A program made the position numbers and the translations under genes. From assembly GCF_023715485.1 (NCBI RefSeq), contig NZ_JAMBOF010000008.1:62001-126000 (forward strand): a stretch of DNA of 64,000 nucleotides, given 5' to 3'. Below, one piece after another: positions 7,632 to 17,062 of the stretch. This DNA comes from Mesobacillus subterraneus (GTDB taxonomy: Bacteria; Bacillota; Bacilli; Bacillales; Cytobacillaceae). The notes beneath the pieces were generated by a model, which did not search any database, was not told the DNA's origin, and saw only the letters and a program-made list of their open reading frames with translations. Position 1 is the stretch's first letter. The number at the start of each line of letters is the position of its first letter.

Positions 7632-8654
7632 TTGGAAACGAAATTATTTTCACCTTATGAAATCAAAGACCTTACCCTGAAAAATCGCATTGTCATGGCT
7701 CCGATGTGCATGTACTCATGCGAAAAGGAGGATGGTATCGTCACTGACTGGCATGTTGCTCACTATACAAGCAGGGCTGTCGGGCAAGTGGGCTTGATCA
7801 TCCTTGAAGCGACTGCTGTAACGCCGCAGGGACGGATTTCTCACCAGGACTTAGGAATCTGGAGTGATGATCATGTACGGGGTCTTACGAGACTGACTGA
7901 GCAAATTAAACAAAATGGTGCAGCCGCTGGAATCCAGCTTGCCCATGCCGGCAGGAAAGCTGCCTTGCGTGACGAAATTATCGCCCCTTCGGCTTTGGCG
8001 TTTGACGATAAATATAAAGAGCCAAAAGCAATGACCATTGAAGAGATCAACGAAACCATCAAGGCATTCAAGTTGGCTGCAGAGCGGACAAAGCGGGCAG
8101 GCTTCGATGTTATTGAAATCCACGCTGCCCATGGGTATTTGATCAACCAATTCCTCTCTCCGCTTACAAATAAACGGGAAGACGTATACGGCGGGTCCGC
8201 TGAAAACCGCTTCCGTTACCTGCGCGAAGTTCTCGAAGCGGTAAAAACGGTTTGGGATGGACCTTTGTTTGTCCGAGTTTCTGCATGTGATTATCATGAG
8301 GATGGCTTGACCGTCGATGATTACGCAAGTATGGGTGCATGGATGAAAGATTTAGGCGTTGACTTGATCGATGTCAGCTCCGGAGCAGTAGTTCCTGCGA
8401 AGATAAATGTGTATCCAGGCTACCAGGTTAAATTCGCAGAAAAAATCAAGCATGAAGCGAGTGTGGCAACCGGTGCCGTCGGCTTGATCACAACCGGGAT
8501 CCAGGCAGAGGAAATCCTGCAGAATGACCGCGCCGATTTGATCTTCATCGCCCGCGAACTTCTCCGCGATCCATACTGGCCGCGTACAGCAGCAAAGGAA
8601 CTCGGAACAAGCATCGAAGCGCCGCAGCAGTATACACGAGGATGGATATTTTAG
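7632..8654 (+). CDS. namA: NADPH dehydrogenase NamA (YqjM, old yellow enzyme family)
   Basis: 340-residue FMN-dependent ene-reductase that reduces activated C=C bonds and nitro compounds with NADPH. PMCMYS (24-29) has Cys26 and Tyr28, the YqjM-type active-site residues. [16 protein letters not shown] contains the His pair that binds substrate. The C-terminus TRGW carries the arginine that completes the neighbouring subunit's active site in YqjM. Start TTG 7632 behind AAAAGGAGG with 8-bp spacing, and protein length equals B. subtilis YqjM (about 338). Confidence 0.93.
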   Translation: METKLFSPYEIKDLTLKNRIVMAPMCMYSCEKEDGIVTDWHVAHYTSRAVGQVGLIILEATAVTPQGRISHQDLGIWSDDHVRGLTRLTEQIKQNGAAAGIQLAHAGRKAALRDEIIAPSALAFDDKYKEPKAMTIEEINETIKAFKLAAERTKRAGFDVIEIHAAHGYLINQFLSPLTNKREDVYGGSAENRFRYLREVLEAVKTVWDGPLFVRVSACDYHEDGLTVDDYASMGAWMKDLGVDLIDVSSGAVVPAKINVYPGYQVKFAEKIKHEASVATGAVGLITTGIQAEEILQNDRADLIFIARELLRDPYWPRTAAKELGTSIEAPQQYTRGWIF

Positions 8655-8805
8655 TGCTTGGCCGACTGTTGCATGCCGGCTTTCTTTATGAAAAATTTTG
8701 GTAAAAATTAAAGATTTTTAACTATTTTTTGGTGAAATGAGATTTAATTAAAATAATCAAATATTGAAATATTGCTAGCCACAGTAAGGCAAACTTAAAA
8801 AATTT

Positions 8806-8846
8806 ATTAAAAAGGACCGGCCATCTCCATTTGATAGCCGGCTCTC
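8806..8846 (-). terminator. Terminator after the methyltransferase gene
   Basis: Minus-strand stem CCGGCTATC / GATGGCCGG followed by TCCTTTTTAAT. Confidence 0.65.
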
Positions 8847-8849
8847 ATC

Positions 8850-9470
8850 TTATTGCACTTTTTTCAGCAAAATCCTGCGATACATATCCCCAAACATAAC
8901 TCCTTCGTCCGAGAGAAGCCTAAGATCAGCTTTATTCTTTTGATAGATATCCTCAAAAGATATTCCAATGTCCGTTCCCAGCAGTTTGATTAAATGCCTG
9001 AAAAGTTTCTTCGGAGCTGACAAGGCTTTGCCAGGCTCAGCAAATTTATCAAAAATTATTACCGTGCCATCCTTGCGGCAAACTCTTGCCATCTCGCCAA
9101 ATGCCTTGCCGCTGTCAGGCACAACCGAGAGAATCAGACTGCCGACGATATAATCAAAGGATTCGTCAAGAAAATCAAGCCGCTGTGCATCCATCTTGAG
9201 GAAATCAATCTTCGAGTCTTTAAATTTATCACGGGCCTTCTGGAGCATATATTCCGAAAAATCTATTGCGGTGACTTCCAGTTTTCCATAGGATAACCTT
9301 TCAATGTCAGCACCGGTGCCGACGCCAACGAATAGCACCTTGTCTCCAGGCTGAAATAGGATATCTTGATAGAGCTTTTCCCTTGCTCTGGAAAAAGGGC
9401 CTGCGTTAAAAATCGAATCGTAAATCGGCGCCCAGCCCTTGTAAATGAGTTTGTTCCATGAATTATTCAT
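8850..9470 (-). CDS. Class I SAM-dependent methyltransferase
   Basis: 206-residue Rossmann-type methyltransferase. Motif I is VLFVGVGTGADIERL (about 45-59). An acidic residue for the SAM ribose lies in VTAIDFSEYML, motif II/III is in KMDAQRLDFLDESFDYIVGSLILS, and the post-motif is RVCRKDGTVIIFDKF. It resembles UbiE/phosphatidylethanolamine methyltransferase-like proteins, but the substrate is unknown. It lies 54 bp downstream of cadA on the same strand with no terminator between, so it could be co-transcribed with the metal-resistance genes. Confidence 0.8.
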   Translation of the reverse strand: MNNSWNKLIYKGWAPIYDSIFNAGPFSRAREKLYQDILFQPGDKVLFVGVGTGADIERLSYGKLEVTAIDFSEYMLQKARDKFKDSKIDFLKMDAQRLDFLDESFDYIVGSLILSVVPDSGKAFGEMARVCRKDGTVIIFDKFAEPGKALSAPKKLFRHLIKLLGTDIGISFEDIYQKNKADLRLLSDEGVMFGDMYRRILLKKVQ

Positions 9471-9524
9471 CCTACCCTCTCCAGCCCAAAAATAGATAAT
9501 CTTTCTTTTCGCCAGCGCAAATGT

Positions 9525-11663
9525 TTATTTATCTTTCACTTTCAAAAGCCTCAAACCGTTCAGTGTAACGATCAGCGTGGCGCCCATATCTGCAAAAATC
9601 GCGATCCACAGGGTTAGCCAGCCTGGGATCACTAGTAACAGCGCGAGCAATTTTACACCTATCGCGAAGGCGATATTTTGCTTGATGATAGCCAGGGTAT
9701 TGCGGCTTAACTTTATCGTGAATGGCAGCTTCTTCAAATCATCTGCCATAAGAGCGATATCTGCTGTTTCTAATGCTGTATCAGTTCCAGCTCCGCCCAT
9801 TGCGATTCCTACCGTCGCAGCAGCAAGTGCCGGCGCATCATTGATGCCATCGCCGACCATTGCGACTTTCCCATGATCCCTCTGCAAAGTCTTTATGAAT
9901 GCCAGCTTATCCTCAGGAAGGAGCTCCGATTCAATATCCGACACACCGGCCTGGCTGCCGATGGCTTTAGCCGTTCCACTGTTGTCGCCCGTAAGCATGA
10001 TTGTTTTTACGATTCCCAGGGCATGCAGTCGTTCAATGACTTCCCTGCTTGATTCCCTTACTTCATCGGCAACTGCGATTAAGGCGAGCAAGCCTTCTGC
10101 TGTTCCGGCAGCCATGACAGTTTTACCTTCAGACTGCAGGCGGGAAATTTCTTCACTAACCTCGGATGGCAGTCCGCCGTTCATAATGCTATCAAGGTAT
10201 TTAGGACTTCCGATATAATACGTTACGCTGTCCACTGTCCCTCTTATTCCTCTCCCTGTGACAGATGTGAAATTTTCTATCTCAATTTCTCTGAACGCGA
10301 CCTTATCTGCATCTGCCTTGCGGACAATAGATGCGGCAAGCGGATGCTGCGATTTATTTTCAAGAGCAGCGATCGTCGAGAATAATTTTTTCGGATCGGA
10401 TGAAGCAAACACTTTATAATCAGTTACAGCTGGCACACCTTTTGTCAAAGTGCCGGTTTTATCAAAGGCAATGGCTTTCAGCAAGCCCATTTCCTCAAGG
10501 TGGACTCCGCCTTTTACTAAAACACCATTTTTAGCGGCATTGCCGATTGCGGTCACGATCGAAACAGGCGTTGAAATGACCAGCGCACATGGACAGCCGA
10601 CGACAAGGACGGCGAGCCCCTGGTAAATCCACTCACTCCAGTCCGCTCCGAGCAACAGCGGAGGGAGGATGGCCACCAAAAATGCGACTAGAATGATGAT
10701 TGGTGTATAATATCTGGCAAACCGGTCTACGAAAGCCTGTGATGGTGCCTTTTCCGCCTGCGCCTCTTCGACAAGGTGAATGATTTTCGCAATCGTGGTA
10801 TCGTCAACCAATTTAGTGATTTTCACTTCAATAAGACCTTCACCATTCAATGTTCCAGCATAAACCTCATCACCCGCGTGTTTCTCAGCAGGAACAGATT
10901 CGCCTGTTATTGCAGCCTGGTTTACCGCCGAAAATCCTGAGACGACTTCCCCGTCCATGGCAATTTTCTCGCCTGGTTTGACGACCATGATATCGCCAAC
11001 TTCGATTTCATTGACATTCACCATGTATTCATTGCCGCTTCTTCGGACGAGCGCTTCCTTCGGGGCTATATCCATCAATGAGCGGATGGATGCCCTTGCT
11101 TTATCCATTGAATACCTCTCCAGCACTTCGCTGATTGCAAACAGGATGACTACAACGGCTCCTTCGCTCCATTCGCCAATGATCGCTGCGCCAATAATTG
11201 CGACGGTCATCAGTGCCCTCATGTCAAAATCGAGCTTCATAAGATTTTTAATCCCACTCTTAAAAAGCGAATAACCACCAACCAGAATGGCTCCTAAAAA
11301 TGAAGCTATTGCCGGAACGCTTTTTTCACCGTTACTAAATTGGAAATAGTAAGCGATGATAATAAGCATTAAGCTGATCAGCACCGTATAGTTTTCCAGC
11401 CAGAATGGTTTCTTTTTTTCTGGGACGATTTCTGCCTTATCAGGAAAAATCCTTAGATTTTCAAACTCTCCAGCCTTCTCCAGTTCCTCAATGGAGGCCT
11501 GACCGTATACGGTCAATTTAGAGGCGCCAAAATTAACTTTCGCATCAAAAACACCATCCAGGTGCTTTACGTTCTGTTCGAACTTTCCGGCACAGCTTGC
11601 TCAGGTGAAGCCCTGTACGCGGTAGATCGTCTTTTCTCCCATTTGTCCTGCTGCTTCAGTCAT
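9525..11663 (-). CDS. cadA: Cd/Zn/Pb-exporting P1B-type ATPase with in-frame TGA at codon 21
   Basis: Heavy-metal efflux ATPase. From ATG 11663-11661 the frame runs 713 codons with a single internal TGA at 11603-11601 (codon 21). The local context is GFT-[TGA]-ASCAGKFE, where the HMA domain normally reads GFTCxxCAGKFE, so the TGA replaces the first metal-binding Cys. Downstream everything is intact: membrane spans, TGES, the CPC transport motif ([10 protein letters not shown]), the phosphorylation motif DKTGTLT and the hinge [10 protein letters not shown]. The ATG overlaps the cadC stop by 8 bp. Without recoding, the next possible in-frame start is a TTG at 11516 that lacks a ribosome site. 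Selenocysteine, a recent nonsense mutation or a base error are all possible. The product class is certain; how the N-terminus is made is not. Confidence 0.85.
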
Positions 11664-12024
11664 TCTTAACCATCTCCCTTTGATGCTCAAAAGCCAAATA
11701 GATTAATTGCTTCACATGATCATCGATAAGTGAATAAAACACTAGTTTTCCTTCTTTTCGGTATTTTGCGAGACCGAGATTCTTTAACAGCCGCAAATGG
11801 TGGGAGGCTGTAGCCGTCGAAGAATTTACAATCGCTGCGACATCGCAGACACAAAGCTCTTTTTCTATATAAAGCGCGTAGGCAATCTTGATTCTTGTTT
11901 CATCAGATAAAGCCTTGAAAATCTTCGCCGCTTCAGATGTATTTTGTTCATTTAGCTCCCCGGCTACCCGTTCCACTTTTTCCTCGTCGGTACAGTTTAC
12001 CTGGCAGACATCATGATCCTTCAA
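11656..12024 (-). CDS. cadC: ArsR/SmtB-family metal-responsive repressor (CadC type)
   Basis: 122-residue winged-helix repressor if started at TTG 12024-12022 (site GAGGTGG, 5-bp spacing). This matches CadC length and places the N-terminal Cys pair CQVNC as in staphylococcal CadC. The second metal-binding pair is in ELCVCDVA, followed by the DNA-recognition region STATASHHLRLLKNLG. These four cysteines form the alpha3N Cd/Pb/Zn site in CadC. Longer starts at 12063 or 12069 would lie inside the operator and are disfavoured. It overlaps cadA by 8 bp. Cd, Pb or Zn binding should release it from the operator and induce cadA. Confidence 0.9.
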   Translation of the reverse strand: MKDHDVCQVNCTDEEKVERVAGELNEQNTSEAAKIFKALSDETRIKIAYALYIEKELCVCDVAAIVNSSTATASHHLRLLKNLGLAKYRKEGKLVFYSLIDDHVKQLIYLAFEHQREMVKND

Positions 12025-12037
12025 CTCAACCACCTCA

Positions 12038-12088
12038 TTCAAATAATCGTTTGATTGTATCATATTCAAAAGAACGTTTGAATGTCAA
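12038..12088 (-). promoter_or_regulatory. cadC-cadA promoter with paired ArsR-type operators
   Basis: Minus-strand TTGACA (plus 12083-12088), 18-bp spacer, TATGAT (plus 12059-12064). A perfect 7-bp inverted repeat with a 6-bp gap, ATTCAAA-N6-TTTGAAT (12064-12083), fills the spacer. A second dyad TCAAA-N6-TTTGA (12039-12054) lies just downstream of the -10. The geometry (7-6-7 or 12-2-12 dyad around the promoter) is typical for CadC/ArsR operators. Confidence 0.8.
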
Positions 12089-12090
12089 AC

Positions 12091-12122
12091 AAAAAATAAA
12101 ACCAGGATTTTTCTCCTGGTTC
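12091..12122 (-). terminator. Terminator after the 94-residue membrane protein gene
   Basis: Stem AACCAGGA / TCCTGGTT (12100-12107 with 12114-12121) with a T-rich tail on the minus strand; it separates this gene from the cad operon. Confidence 0.75.
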
Positions 12123-12136
12123 TTGCTCTGAATTAG

Positions 12137-12421
12137 TTATGCGATTTTCTCACTCTGATTTTCTGCAACTTTTTTAAAATAAAAACCAATCTTCACCAGG
12201 CCAACTGCAATCATTGATAGAATCATGTTATAGAATACGGCGAAAATAGCGAGGTTGATGACTTCAAAGATTACTGCATAGAGAAAGCCCGCAACGCCAA
12301 AAAGGGAGATCGTAATCAGAAAATGCATTCGCGGGAAAATAAAGGTTATAATTCCGCTGAACAATAGGACAAGTGAGCCCATAATAAAAAAATGAAGACC
12401 GAATAAAAGCAAAAATTCCAC
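12137..12421 (-). CDS. Small integral membrane protein of unknown function
   Basis: 94 residues, ATG 12421-12419 behind GGGGGAACTT. Three predicted membrane spans, about 2-29, 34-57 and 58-80, with a short basic/acidic C-terminal tail (KKVAENQSEKIA). No recognisable motif. It is followed by its own terminator and preceded by a gap of about 100 bp containing a perfect 8-bp dyad AGGATGGA/TCCATCCT (12452-12473) without a T-run. Function unknown; codon use looks like its neighbours. Confidence 0.7.
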   Translation of the reverse strand: MEFLLLFGLHFFIMGSLVLLFSGIITFIFPRMHFLITISLFGVAGFLYAVIFEVINLAIFAVFYNMILSMIAVGLVKIGFYFKKVAENQSEKIA

Positions 12422-12522
12422 AGAAGTTCCCCCAGTTTCATGTTGTCGTCAGGATGGATTGGATTCCATCCTATTCCATTTTCCCTCTGGGTTTCTTTTT
12501 AAACACCTTCTTTAAAAATTAC

Positions 12523-13071
12523 TCAGATCCGGTCATCCCAAATTCGATTAAGGATTGTTTTTTCATTCGAAACTACCAATTCAAATACATCTGGGTTCGT
12601 CATTTCCATCAGGCAGTCATAGCCGAAGCTCTCATTGAAATATCTCATCAGCAAAGTCGTCATATTGCCATGGCTTACCAGCAGGATATGATCTTCTTCA
12701 GAGCATAATACATCCTCAATTAAAGACTTGGCCCTTTCCATTCCCGCAGAATGTGACTCTCCGCCTTCGAATACTAGATTAAAATCATCAAAGCTTTGTT
12801 TCAGCTTTTCGCGCCAATCTTCAAAATTGACCGTACTTAACACTCTTTCGCCCAGTCTGCTATCTTCAATAACGTTGATTTCCCTTGAATCAGAAAGAGG
12901 CTTTATCGTATCCAGCGCCCTTTTGAAGGGACTCGAATAAATAATATCAATCTCCTTTTGCTTGAAAAAATTCACCAGCGTAAGTGCCTGTTTCCTCCCC
13001 TGCTCTGTCAATGGAGCATCAATCGGCTGTCCAGCGGCACTTGCATGTCTAACCAGATAAATTGTTTTCAA
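12523..13071 (-). CDS. Histidine phosphatase superfamily protein
   Basis: 182-residue phosphatase of the phosphoglycerate-mutase-like fold. The N-terminal LVRHASAAGQ has the catalytic His; the usual RHG is RHA, as in SixA-like members. DIIYSSPFKRALDT gives the conserved Arg, EGGESHSAGMERA follows, and LVSHGNMTTLL carries the second catalytic His. Start TTG 13071-13069 behind GGAGTGGG. It follows rnz by 18 bp on the same strand, so the two are likely co-transcribed. Substrate unknown. Confidence 0.85.
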   Translation of the reverse strand: MKTIYLVRHASAAGQPIDAPLTEQGRKQALTLVNFFKQKEIDIIYSSPFKRALDTIKPLSDSREINVIEDSRLGERVLSTVNFEDWREKLKQSFDDFNLVFEGGESHSAGMERAKSLIEDVLCSEEDHILLVSHGNMTTLLMRYFNESFGYDCLMEMTNPDVFELVVSNEKTILNRIWDDRI

Positions 13072-13089
13072 ATAAACCCACTCCTTTAC

Positions 13090-14019
13090 TCAGTCATTTT
13101 TATAAGGAACGGAGATTTCCAGGAAGTCCTCAGAAATGAAGGTATTAGAGAAAACCTTCCTTGCTTCAGCTTCTAGCTGCTTCCAGTCATTGCGGTCATA
13201 TCTCGAGCTGATGTGAGTCAGGCAAAGCTTCTTCGCCTCCGCTTTAAGAGCCGTTTCGCCTGCCTGAAGCGTGGTTGAATGATAATATTCATGCGCAAGA
13301 GCTTCCTCATCTGCTGAAAAAGTAGCTTCATGGATCAGTAAATCTGCCTTTTCAGCAAGCAAAAGTGCATTCTGGCAAATCCTTGTATCACCTAATATCG
13401 TAACAATTCTTCCCTTCTGGGGCGGACCGACAAATTCCTTCGGATTAATGACAGTTCCATCCTCGAAAATAACCTCTTCGCCATTCTTAATTTTTCTATA
13501 GTCTGGACCAGGTTTTACTCCCGCGGCTGCAAGCTTGTCAGCAAGAAGAGTTCCAGGGCGCTCCTTTTCTGTTATCCTATACCCATATGAAGGAATCCCA
13601 TGCTCGAGGCGCCTTGCTTCTACAGCAAATTGCTCGTCTTCAAAAATGACGCCCTCTTCAATCTCGATGATTTCGATTGGATATTTTAAGTATGATTTGC
13701 TTATTTTTAACGAAACCTCAATGTACTCTTTAATCCCGACTGGCCCGTACACGGTCACCAAAGACTCCCCTCCCTGGAAGGAACGGCTTGACAACAATCC
13801 TGGAAGCCCGTAAATATGATCTCCATGGAGGTGAGTGATGAAGATTTTTTCAATTCTCCTGGGCTTGATGCTTGTATGTAAAATTTGGTGCTGGGTCGCT
13901 TCGCCACAATCAAAAAGCCAGACAGCTCCCCTTTCCTCCAGTAATTTCAAAGCAATTGACGTAACGTTCCTGAGCTTGGCTGGAACACCAGCTCCTGTTC
14001 CAAGAAAAAAAACATCCAT
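13090..14019 (-). CDS. rnz: Ribonuclease Z (tRNA 3' endonuclease)
   Basis: 309-residue tRNase Z, which cuts tRNA precursors 3' of the discriminator so that CCA can be added. The metal-binding motif [16 protein letters not shown] (about 61-76) is intact. LGDTR (about 208-212), HEATFS (motif IV) and THISSRY carry the remaining zinc ligands. Length matches the short bacterial form (B. subtilis RNase Z, 307 residues). It sits divergent from zwf, as in the yqjK-zwf arrangement of B. subtilis. Confidence 0.95.
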   Translation of the reverse strand: MDVFFLGTGAGVPAKLRNVTSIALKLLEERGAVWLFDCGEATQHQILHTSIKPRRIEKIFITHLHGDHIYGLPGLLSSRSFQGGESLVTVYGPVGIKEYIEVSLKISKSYLKYPIEIIEIEEGVIFEDEQFAVEARRLEHGIPSYGYRITEKERPGTLLADKLAAAGVKPGPDYRKIKNGEEVIFEDGTVINPKEFVGPPQKGRIVTILGDTRICQNALLLAEKADLLIHEATFSADEEALAHEYYHSTTLQAGETALKAEAKKLCLTHISSRYDRNDWKQLEAEARKVFSNTFISEDFLEISVPYKND

Positions 14020-14179
14020 AATTCATACATCCTCTCGTACAAAAACGCCTGATATCGGTACAGGCTTTATTCTTTTCAATATATCATAAGGGACCGAAAT
14101 CTTATAAGCCAAACAGAGAATTAGTTGATAGAGGCATAGTTCCAGCAAAATGGAAGAAAACTATTTACAGTTTAAACAG

Positions 14180-14208
14180 TTGCTAAATGTTCGTGAAACC
14201 GATAAAAT
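14180..14208 (+). promoter_or_regulatory. Probable zwf promoter
   Basis: TTGCTA (14180-14185), 17-bp spacer, TAAAAT (14203-14208), about 60 bp before the zwf GTG start. Matches are partial (4/6 and 5/6). Confidence 0.5.
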
Positions 14209-14271
14209 TTTATATTTGTAAAGTGTTTTTATACATATTCATTAAATTCACATAAAGAGAGGTTCTATATT

Positions 14272-15771
14272 GTGGCACACACCGAAAAACCAACAGCTTT
14301 AATCATGATCTTCGGGGCTACGGGAGACCTGGCAAACCGTAAATTGTTCCCTTCCCTCTATAACTTGTTTGAAAAAGGAAAGCTGGACAAGTTCGCGGTC
14401 ATTGGCGTTGCCCGCCGTTCATTGTCTAATGAAGAATTCCAGCTGAAGGTAAAAGAATCTGTGAAAGAAAATGGAGCGTCTGAAGCTAATATCGACGAGT
14501 TTGTATCCAAATTCTATTATCATTCCCATGATGTGACCGATTCCAGTTCTTATATCGCCCTGAGAAAGCTTGCGGAAGAAATGGACAGCCACTATGGACT
14601 TAACGGCAACAGGATTTTCTACCTGGCGATGGCACCTGAATTTTTCGGTACGATCGCCGAGCACTTAAAGAAGGATAAGCTTACAGATGTATCCGGTTTT
14701 AAACGCCTAGTCATCGAGAAGCCATTTGGCCATGATCTAGAATCAGCTAAAGTTTTGAACAAGCAAATCAGGACTGCATTTTCAGAGGATGAAATCTACC
14801 GAATTGACCACTACCTTGGCAAGGAAATGGTTCAGAATATCGAGGTTATCCGTTTTGCGAATGCCATGTTCGAACCGCTCTGGAATAATCGTTATATTTC
14901 TAACATCCAGGTTACATCCAGTGAAACGCTTGGTGTGGAAGAGCGCGGACGTTATTACGAAAAGAGCGGAGCGCTCCGTGACATGGTTCAAAACCATATG
15001 CTCCAAATGGTTTCATTGCTCGCAATGGAGCCGCCTATCAAATTGACAACAGATGAGGTCCGCTCGGAAAAAGTTAGAGTATTCCGTGCCCTCCGCCCAA
15101 TAAAAGGTGAGGAAGTCAATGAGTACTTTGTCCGCGGACAGTATGATAATGGTACGATGAATGATGGAGAAGTCCCAGCTTACCGCCGGGAAGATATGGT
15201 TGATCCTGATTCTAACACCGAGACATTTGTCGCTGGCAAGCTGATGATCGATAACTTCCGCTGGGCTGGAGTGCCTTTTTACATCCGTACCGGAAAAAGG
15301 ATGAAGGCAAAGTCTACAAAAATCGTAATCCAATTCAAGGACATCCCAATGGATTTGTATTATCAGCCAGAAAAGACGGTGAATCCAAACCTTTTGGTGA
15401 TTCATATCCAGCCAGAAGAAGGGATTACACTTCACTTGAATGCAAAAAAATCAGGTCAGGGTACAAAAGCAACCCCTGTAAAACTGAATTTCGCAAATAA
15501 AGGTATTGATGGCATCAATACTCCTGAAGCATACGAAAAACTTCTGTACGATTCATTGCGCGGTGACGCTACCAACTTTACCCACTGGGATGAAGTCGCC
15601 CTGTCATGGAGCTTCGTCGACAACATTTCAGAAATATGGGAAAACACAAAAGAGCCACACTTCCCTAACTATCCATCAGGCTCAATGGGTCCTGACGCAG
15701 CAGACAAGCTGCTCGAAAAAGATGGATTCTTCTGGTGGTCAATTACCGAAATCGATGTTGAAAAATGCTAA
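14272..15771 (+). CDS. zwf: Glucose-6-phosphate 1-dehydrogenase
   Basis: 499-residue enzyme that oxidises glucose-6-phosphate to 6-phosphogluconolactone with NADP, the entry to the oxidative pentose phosphate pathway. N-terminal cofactor motif GATGDLANRK (about 15-24). The active-site signature RIDHYLGKEMVQN (about 175-187) has the catalytic His and Lys, and EKPFGHDL is also present. GTG 14272 is preceded by AGAGAGG. gndA, encoding the third pathway enzyme, lies about 2.5 kb away on the other strand. Confidence 0.96.
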   Translation: MAHTEKPTALIMIFGATGDLANRKLFPSLYNLFEKGKLDKFAVIGVARRSLSNEEFQLKVKESVKENGASEANIDEFVSKFYYHSHDVTDSSSYIALRKLAEEMDSHYGLNGNRIFYLAMAPEFFGTIAEHLKKDKLTDVSGFKRLVIEKPFGHDLESAKVLNKQIRTAFSEDEIYRIDHYLGKEMVQNIEVIRFANAMFEPLWNNRYISNIQVTSSETLGVEERGRYYEKSGALRDMVQNHMLQMVSLLAMEPPIKLTTDEVRSEKVRVFRALRPIKGEEVNEYFVRGQYDNGTMNDGEVPAYRREDMVDPDSNTETFVAGKLMIDNFRWAGVPFYIRTGKRMKAKSTKIVIQFKDIPMDLYYQPEKTVNPNLLVIHIQPEEGITLHLNAKKSGQGTKATPVKLNFANKGIDGINTPEAYEKLLYDSLRGDATNFTHWDEVALSWSFVDNISEIWENTKEPHFPNYPSGSMGPDAADKLLEKDGFFWWSITEIDVEKC

Positions 15772-15781
15772 AAATAACACA

Positions 15782-15817
15782 AAATCCCGCACTGAAAATA
15801 ATCAGGCGGGATTTTTC
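15782..15817 (+). terminator. zwf terminator
   Basis: Stem AAATCCCGC (15782-15790) with GCGGGATTT (15806-15814) followed by T's. Confidence 0.8.
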
Positions 15818-15821
15818 TTGC

Positions 15822-16028
15822 TCAGCCTCCAAAAAAGAAATCAAGAATATTAGAGCCTGCTGAAACTTCTTTATTATAAAACTCCGAATAACCACATTTC
15901 TTGCAAAACACTACTGTGAATTGATTGTTCTGAATGTCAAACATCTTGGACAAGCCGGTACCAGTCATCGCCACATCCTTTTTCCCAGCGTCCATGCTTC
16001 CACATTTTATACAGCCTTTTCCACTCAT
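15822..16028 (-). CDS. Small zinc-ribbon protein
   Basis: 68 residues with two CxxC knuckles, CIKCG (6-10) and CKKCGY (about 42-47), about 32 residues apart: a zinc ribbon as in the DUF2082-type nucleic-acid-binding proteins. The C-terminus ends in hydrophobic residues ILDFFFGG. Start ATG 16028-16026 behind GGGAGATGG. It converges on zwf and stops 4 bp past the zwf terminator. Function unknown. Confidence 0.75.
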   Translation of the reverse strand: MSGKGCIKCGSMDAGKKDVAMTGTGLSKMFDIQNNQFTVVFCKKCGYSEFYNKEVSAGSNILDFFFGG

Positions 16029-16171
16029 TATTACCCATCTCCCTTAATCAAACTATAAAACATATACGATTCTGGAGAAAAATGGTTTCAGTTATAAATA
16101 GAATTGCCGTATAAAGATTTTATGAAAGGGACAACTTATGTTTGTTCAATTTTCAAGCCAGAGGTGAAATA

Positions 16172-16915
16172 ATGGAGTGGTTTGGTCCTAGTAATACGAC
16201 TTTCGATTTTGATATATTTTCTCAAAGTCATTTAGTGATCTTAGCTATTTTTGTAACTGTTTCAGTTGTTATTTTCCTATGCCGGCATCAATTGAAGAAT
16301 GATAAATGGCGAAAAGCAGAAATAGGAGTCAGCTTTTCTTTAATCCTGATTGAGATCGCTAATCATGTATGGATGTATGTTCATGGTATTTGGAAATTAG
16401 GCCGATCAATGCCGTTGGAATTGTGTAATATCGGACTCCTGTTATCTATTGTTTTGTTATTGACTAGAAAGAAAGTATTCTTTGAATTATTATTTTTCAT
16501 TGCTTTATTGGGTGCAACGCAAGCTATAATTACTCCTGCCTTAACATACGACTTTCCTCATTTTCGATTTTTCCACTTTTTCTATGCGCATATGATGGTT
16601 GTCTGGGTAACTTTATATTTCACATGGGCTAAAGGGTACTTCCCTACTTTCAGTTCAGTGGTCAAAGTCATTGTCTTTATTAATCTGCTTTTGCCTGTTA
16701 TCTTGTTTGTAAACAAAAAGGCGGATGGTAACTACTGGTTTCTGCGACATAAGCCAGAAAGCCCAAGTTTCTTAGATTTACTTGGTCCTTACCCATGGTA
16801 TATCTTTTCATTGGAAAGTTTATTGTTCTTTTTAAGCTTCACCGCATGGCTGCTTTTACGAAATCGAGAAAAAACCGGCAGGGGAGATTCTTATCCTTCT
16901 GTTGATAAAATTTGA
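16172..16915 (+). CDS. TIGR02206/YwaF-family integral membrane protein
   Basis: 247-residue membrane protein with six to seven predicted spans (about 18-38, 50-72, 78-95, 100-118, 130-148, 162-180, 210-232). The family-type motifs MPLELCNIG and HFFYAHMMV are present. Start ATG 16172 behind AGAGGTGA; an upstream TTG at 16142 has no ribosome site. Codons are more A/T-rich than in the neighbouring zwf and gndA genes, and it is flanked by a strong terminator and a tandem array, so it could be an insertion in the conserved order. Function unknown. Confidence 0.75.
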   Translation: MEWFGPSNTTFDFDIFSQSHLVILAIFVTVSVVIFLCRHQLKNDKWRKAEIGVSFSLILIEIANHVWMYVHGIWKLGRSMPLELCNIGLLLSIVLLLTRKKVFFELLFFIALLGATQAIITPALTYDFPHFRFFHFFYAHMMVVWVTLYFTWAKGYFPTFSSVVKVIVFINLLLPVILFVNKKADGNYWFLRHKPESPSFLDLLGPYPWYIFSLESLLFFLSFTAWLLLRNREKTGRGDSYPSVDKI

Positions 16916-16979
16916 GTGTATTTCTCTCTAAATGACAGAAAGGAGACGTATAATATGTCACCTCAGTTTGTCGATAAAA

Positions 16980-17014
16980 GGGGTTCGGAATGGTCTCATT
17001 CCGAACCCCTTTGT
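16980..17014 (+). terminator. Strong hairpin terminator after the YwaF-like gene
   Basis: Twelve-base arms beginning GGGGTTCGGAAT (16980-16991) and ending ATTCCGAACCCC (16999-17010), followed by TTTG. The stem is long and perfect; the T-run is short. Confidence 0.7.
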
Positions 17015-17062
17015 TCTTGGGTAGAAATTCTCAATAGGATAGACATCAGTTGTTTACTCTCC

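Noticed and set aside
7851-8297. 148-codon minus-strand frame opposite namA
   Set aside because: Shadow of the strongly supported namA frame; no ribosome site or domain.
9525-11516. cadA as a shorter gene starting at TTG 11516
   Set aside because: No Shine-Dalgarno sequence there, and the frame upstream of it encodes recognisable HMA-domain sequence up to and beyond the TGA.
12452-12473. Terminator of the histidine phosphatase gene
   Set aside because: The 8-bp dyad AGGATGGA/TCCATCCT is real but no T-run follows on either strand, so termination is not supported.
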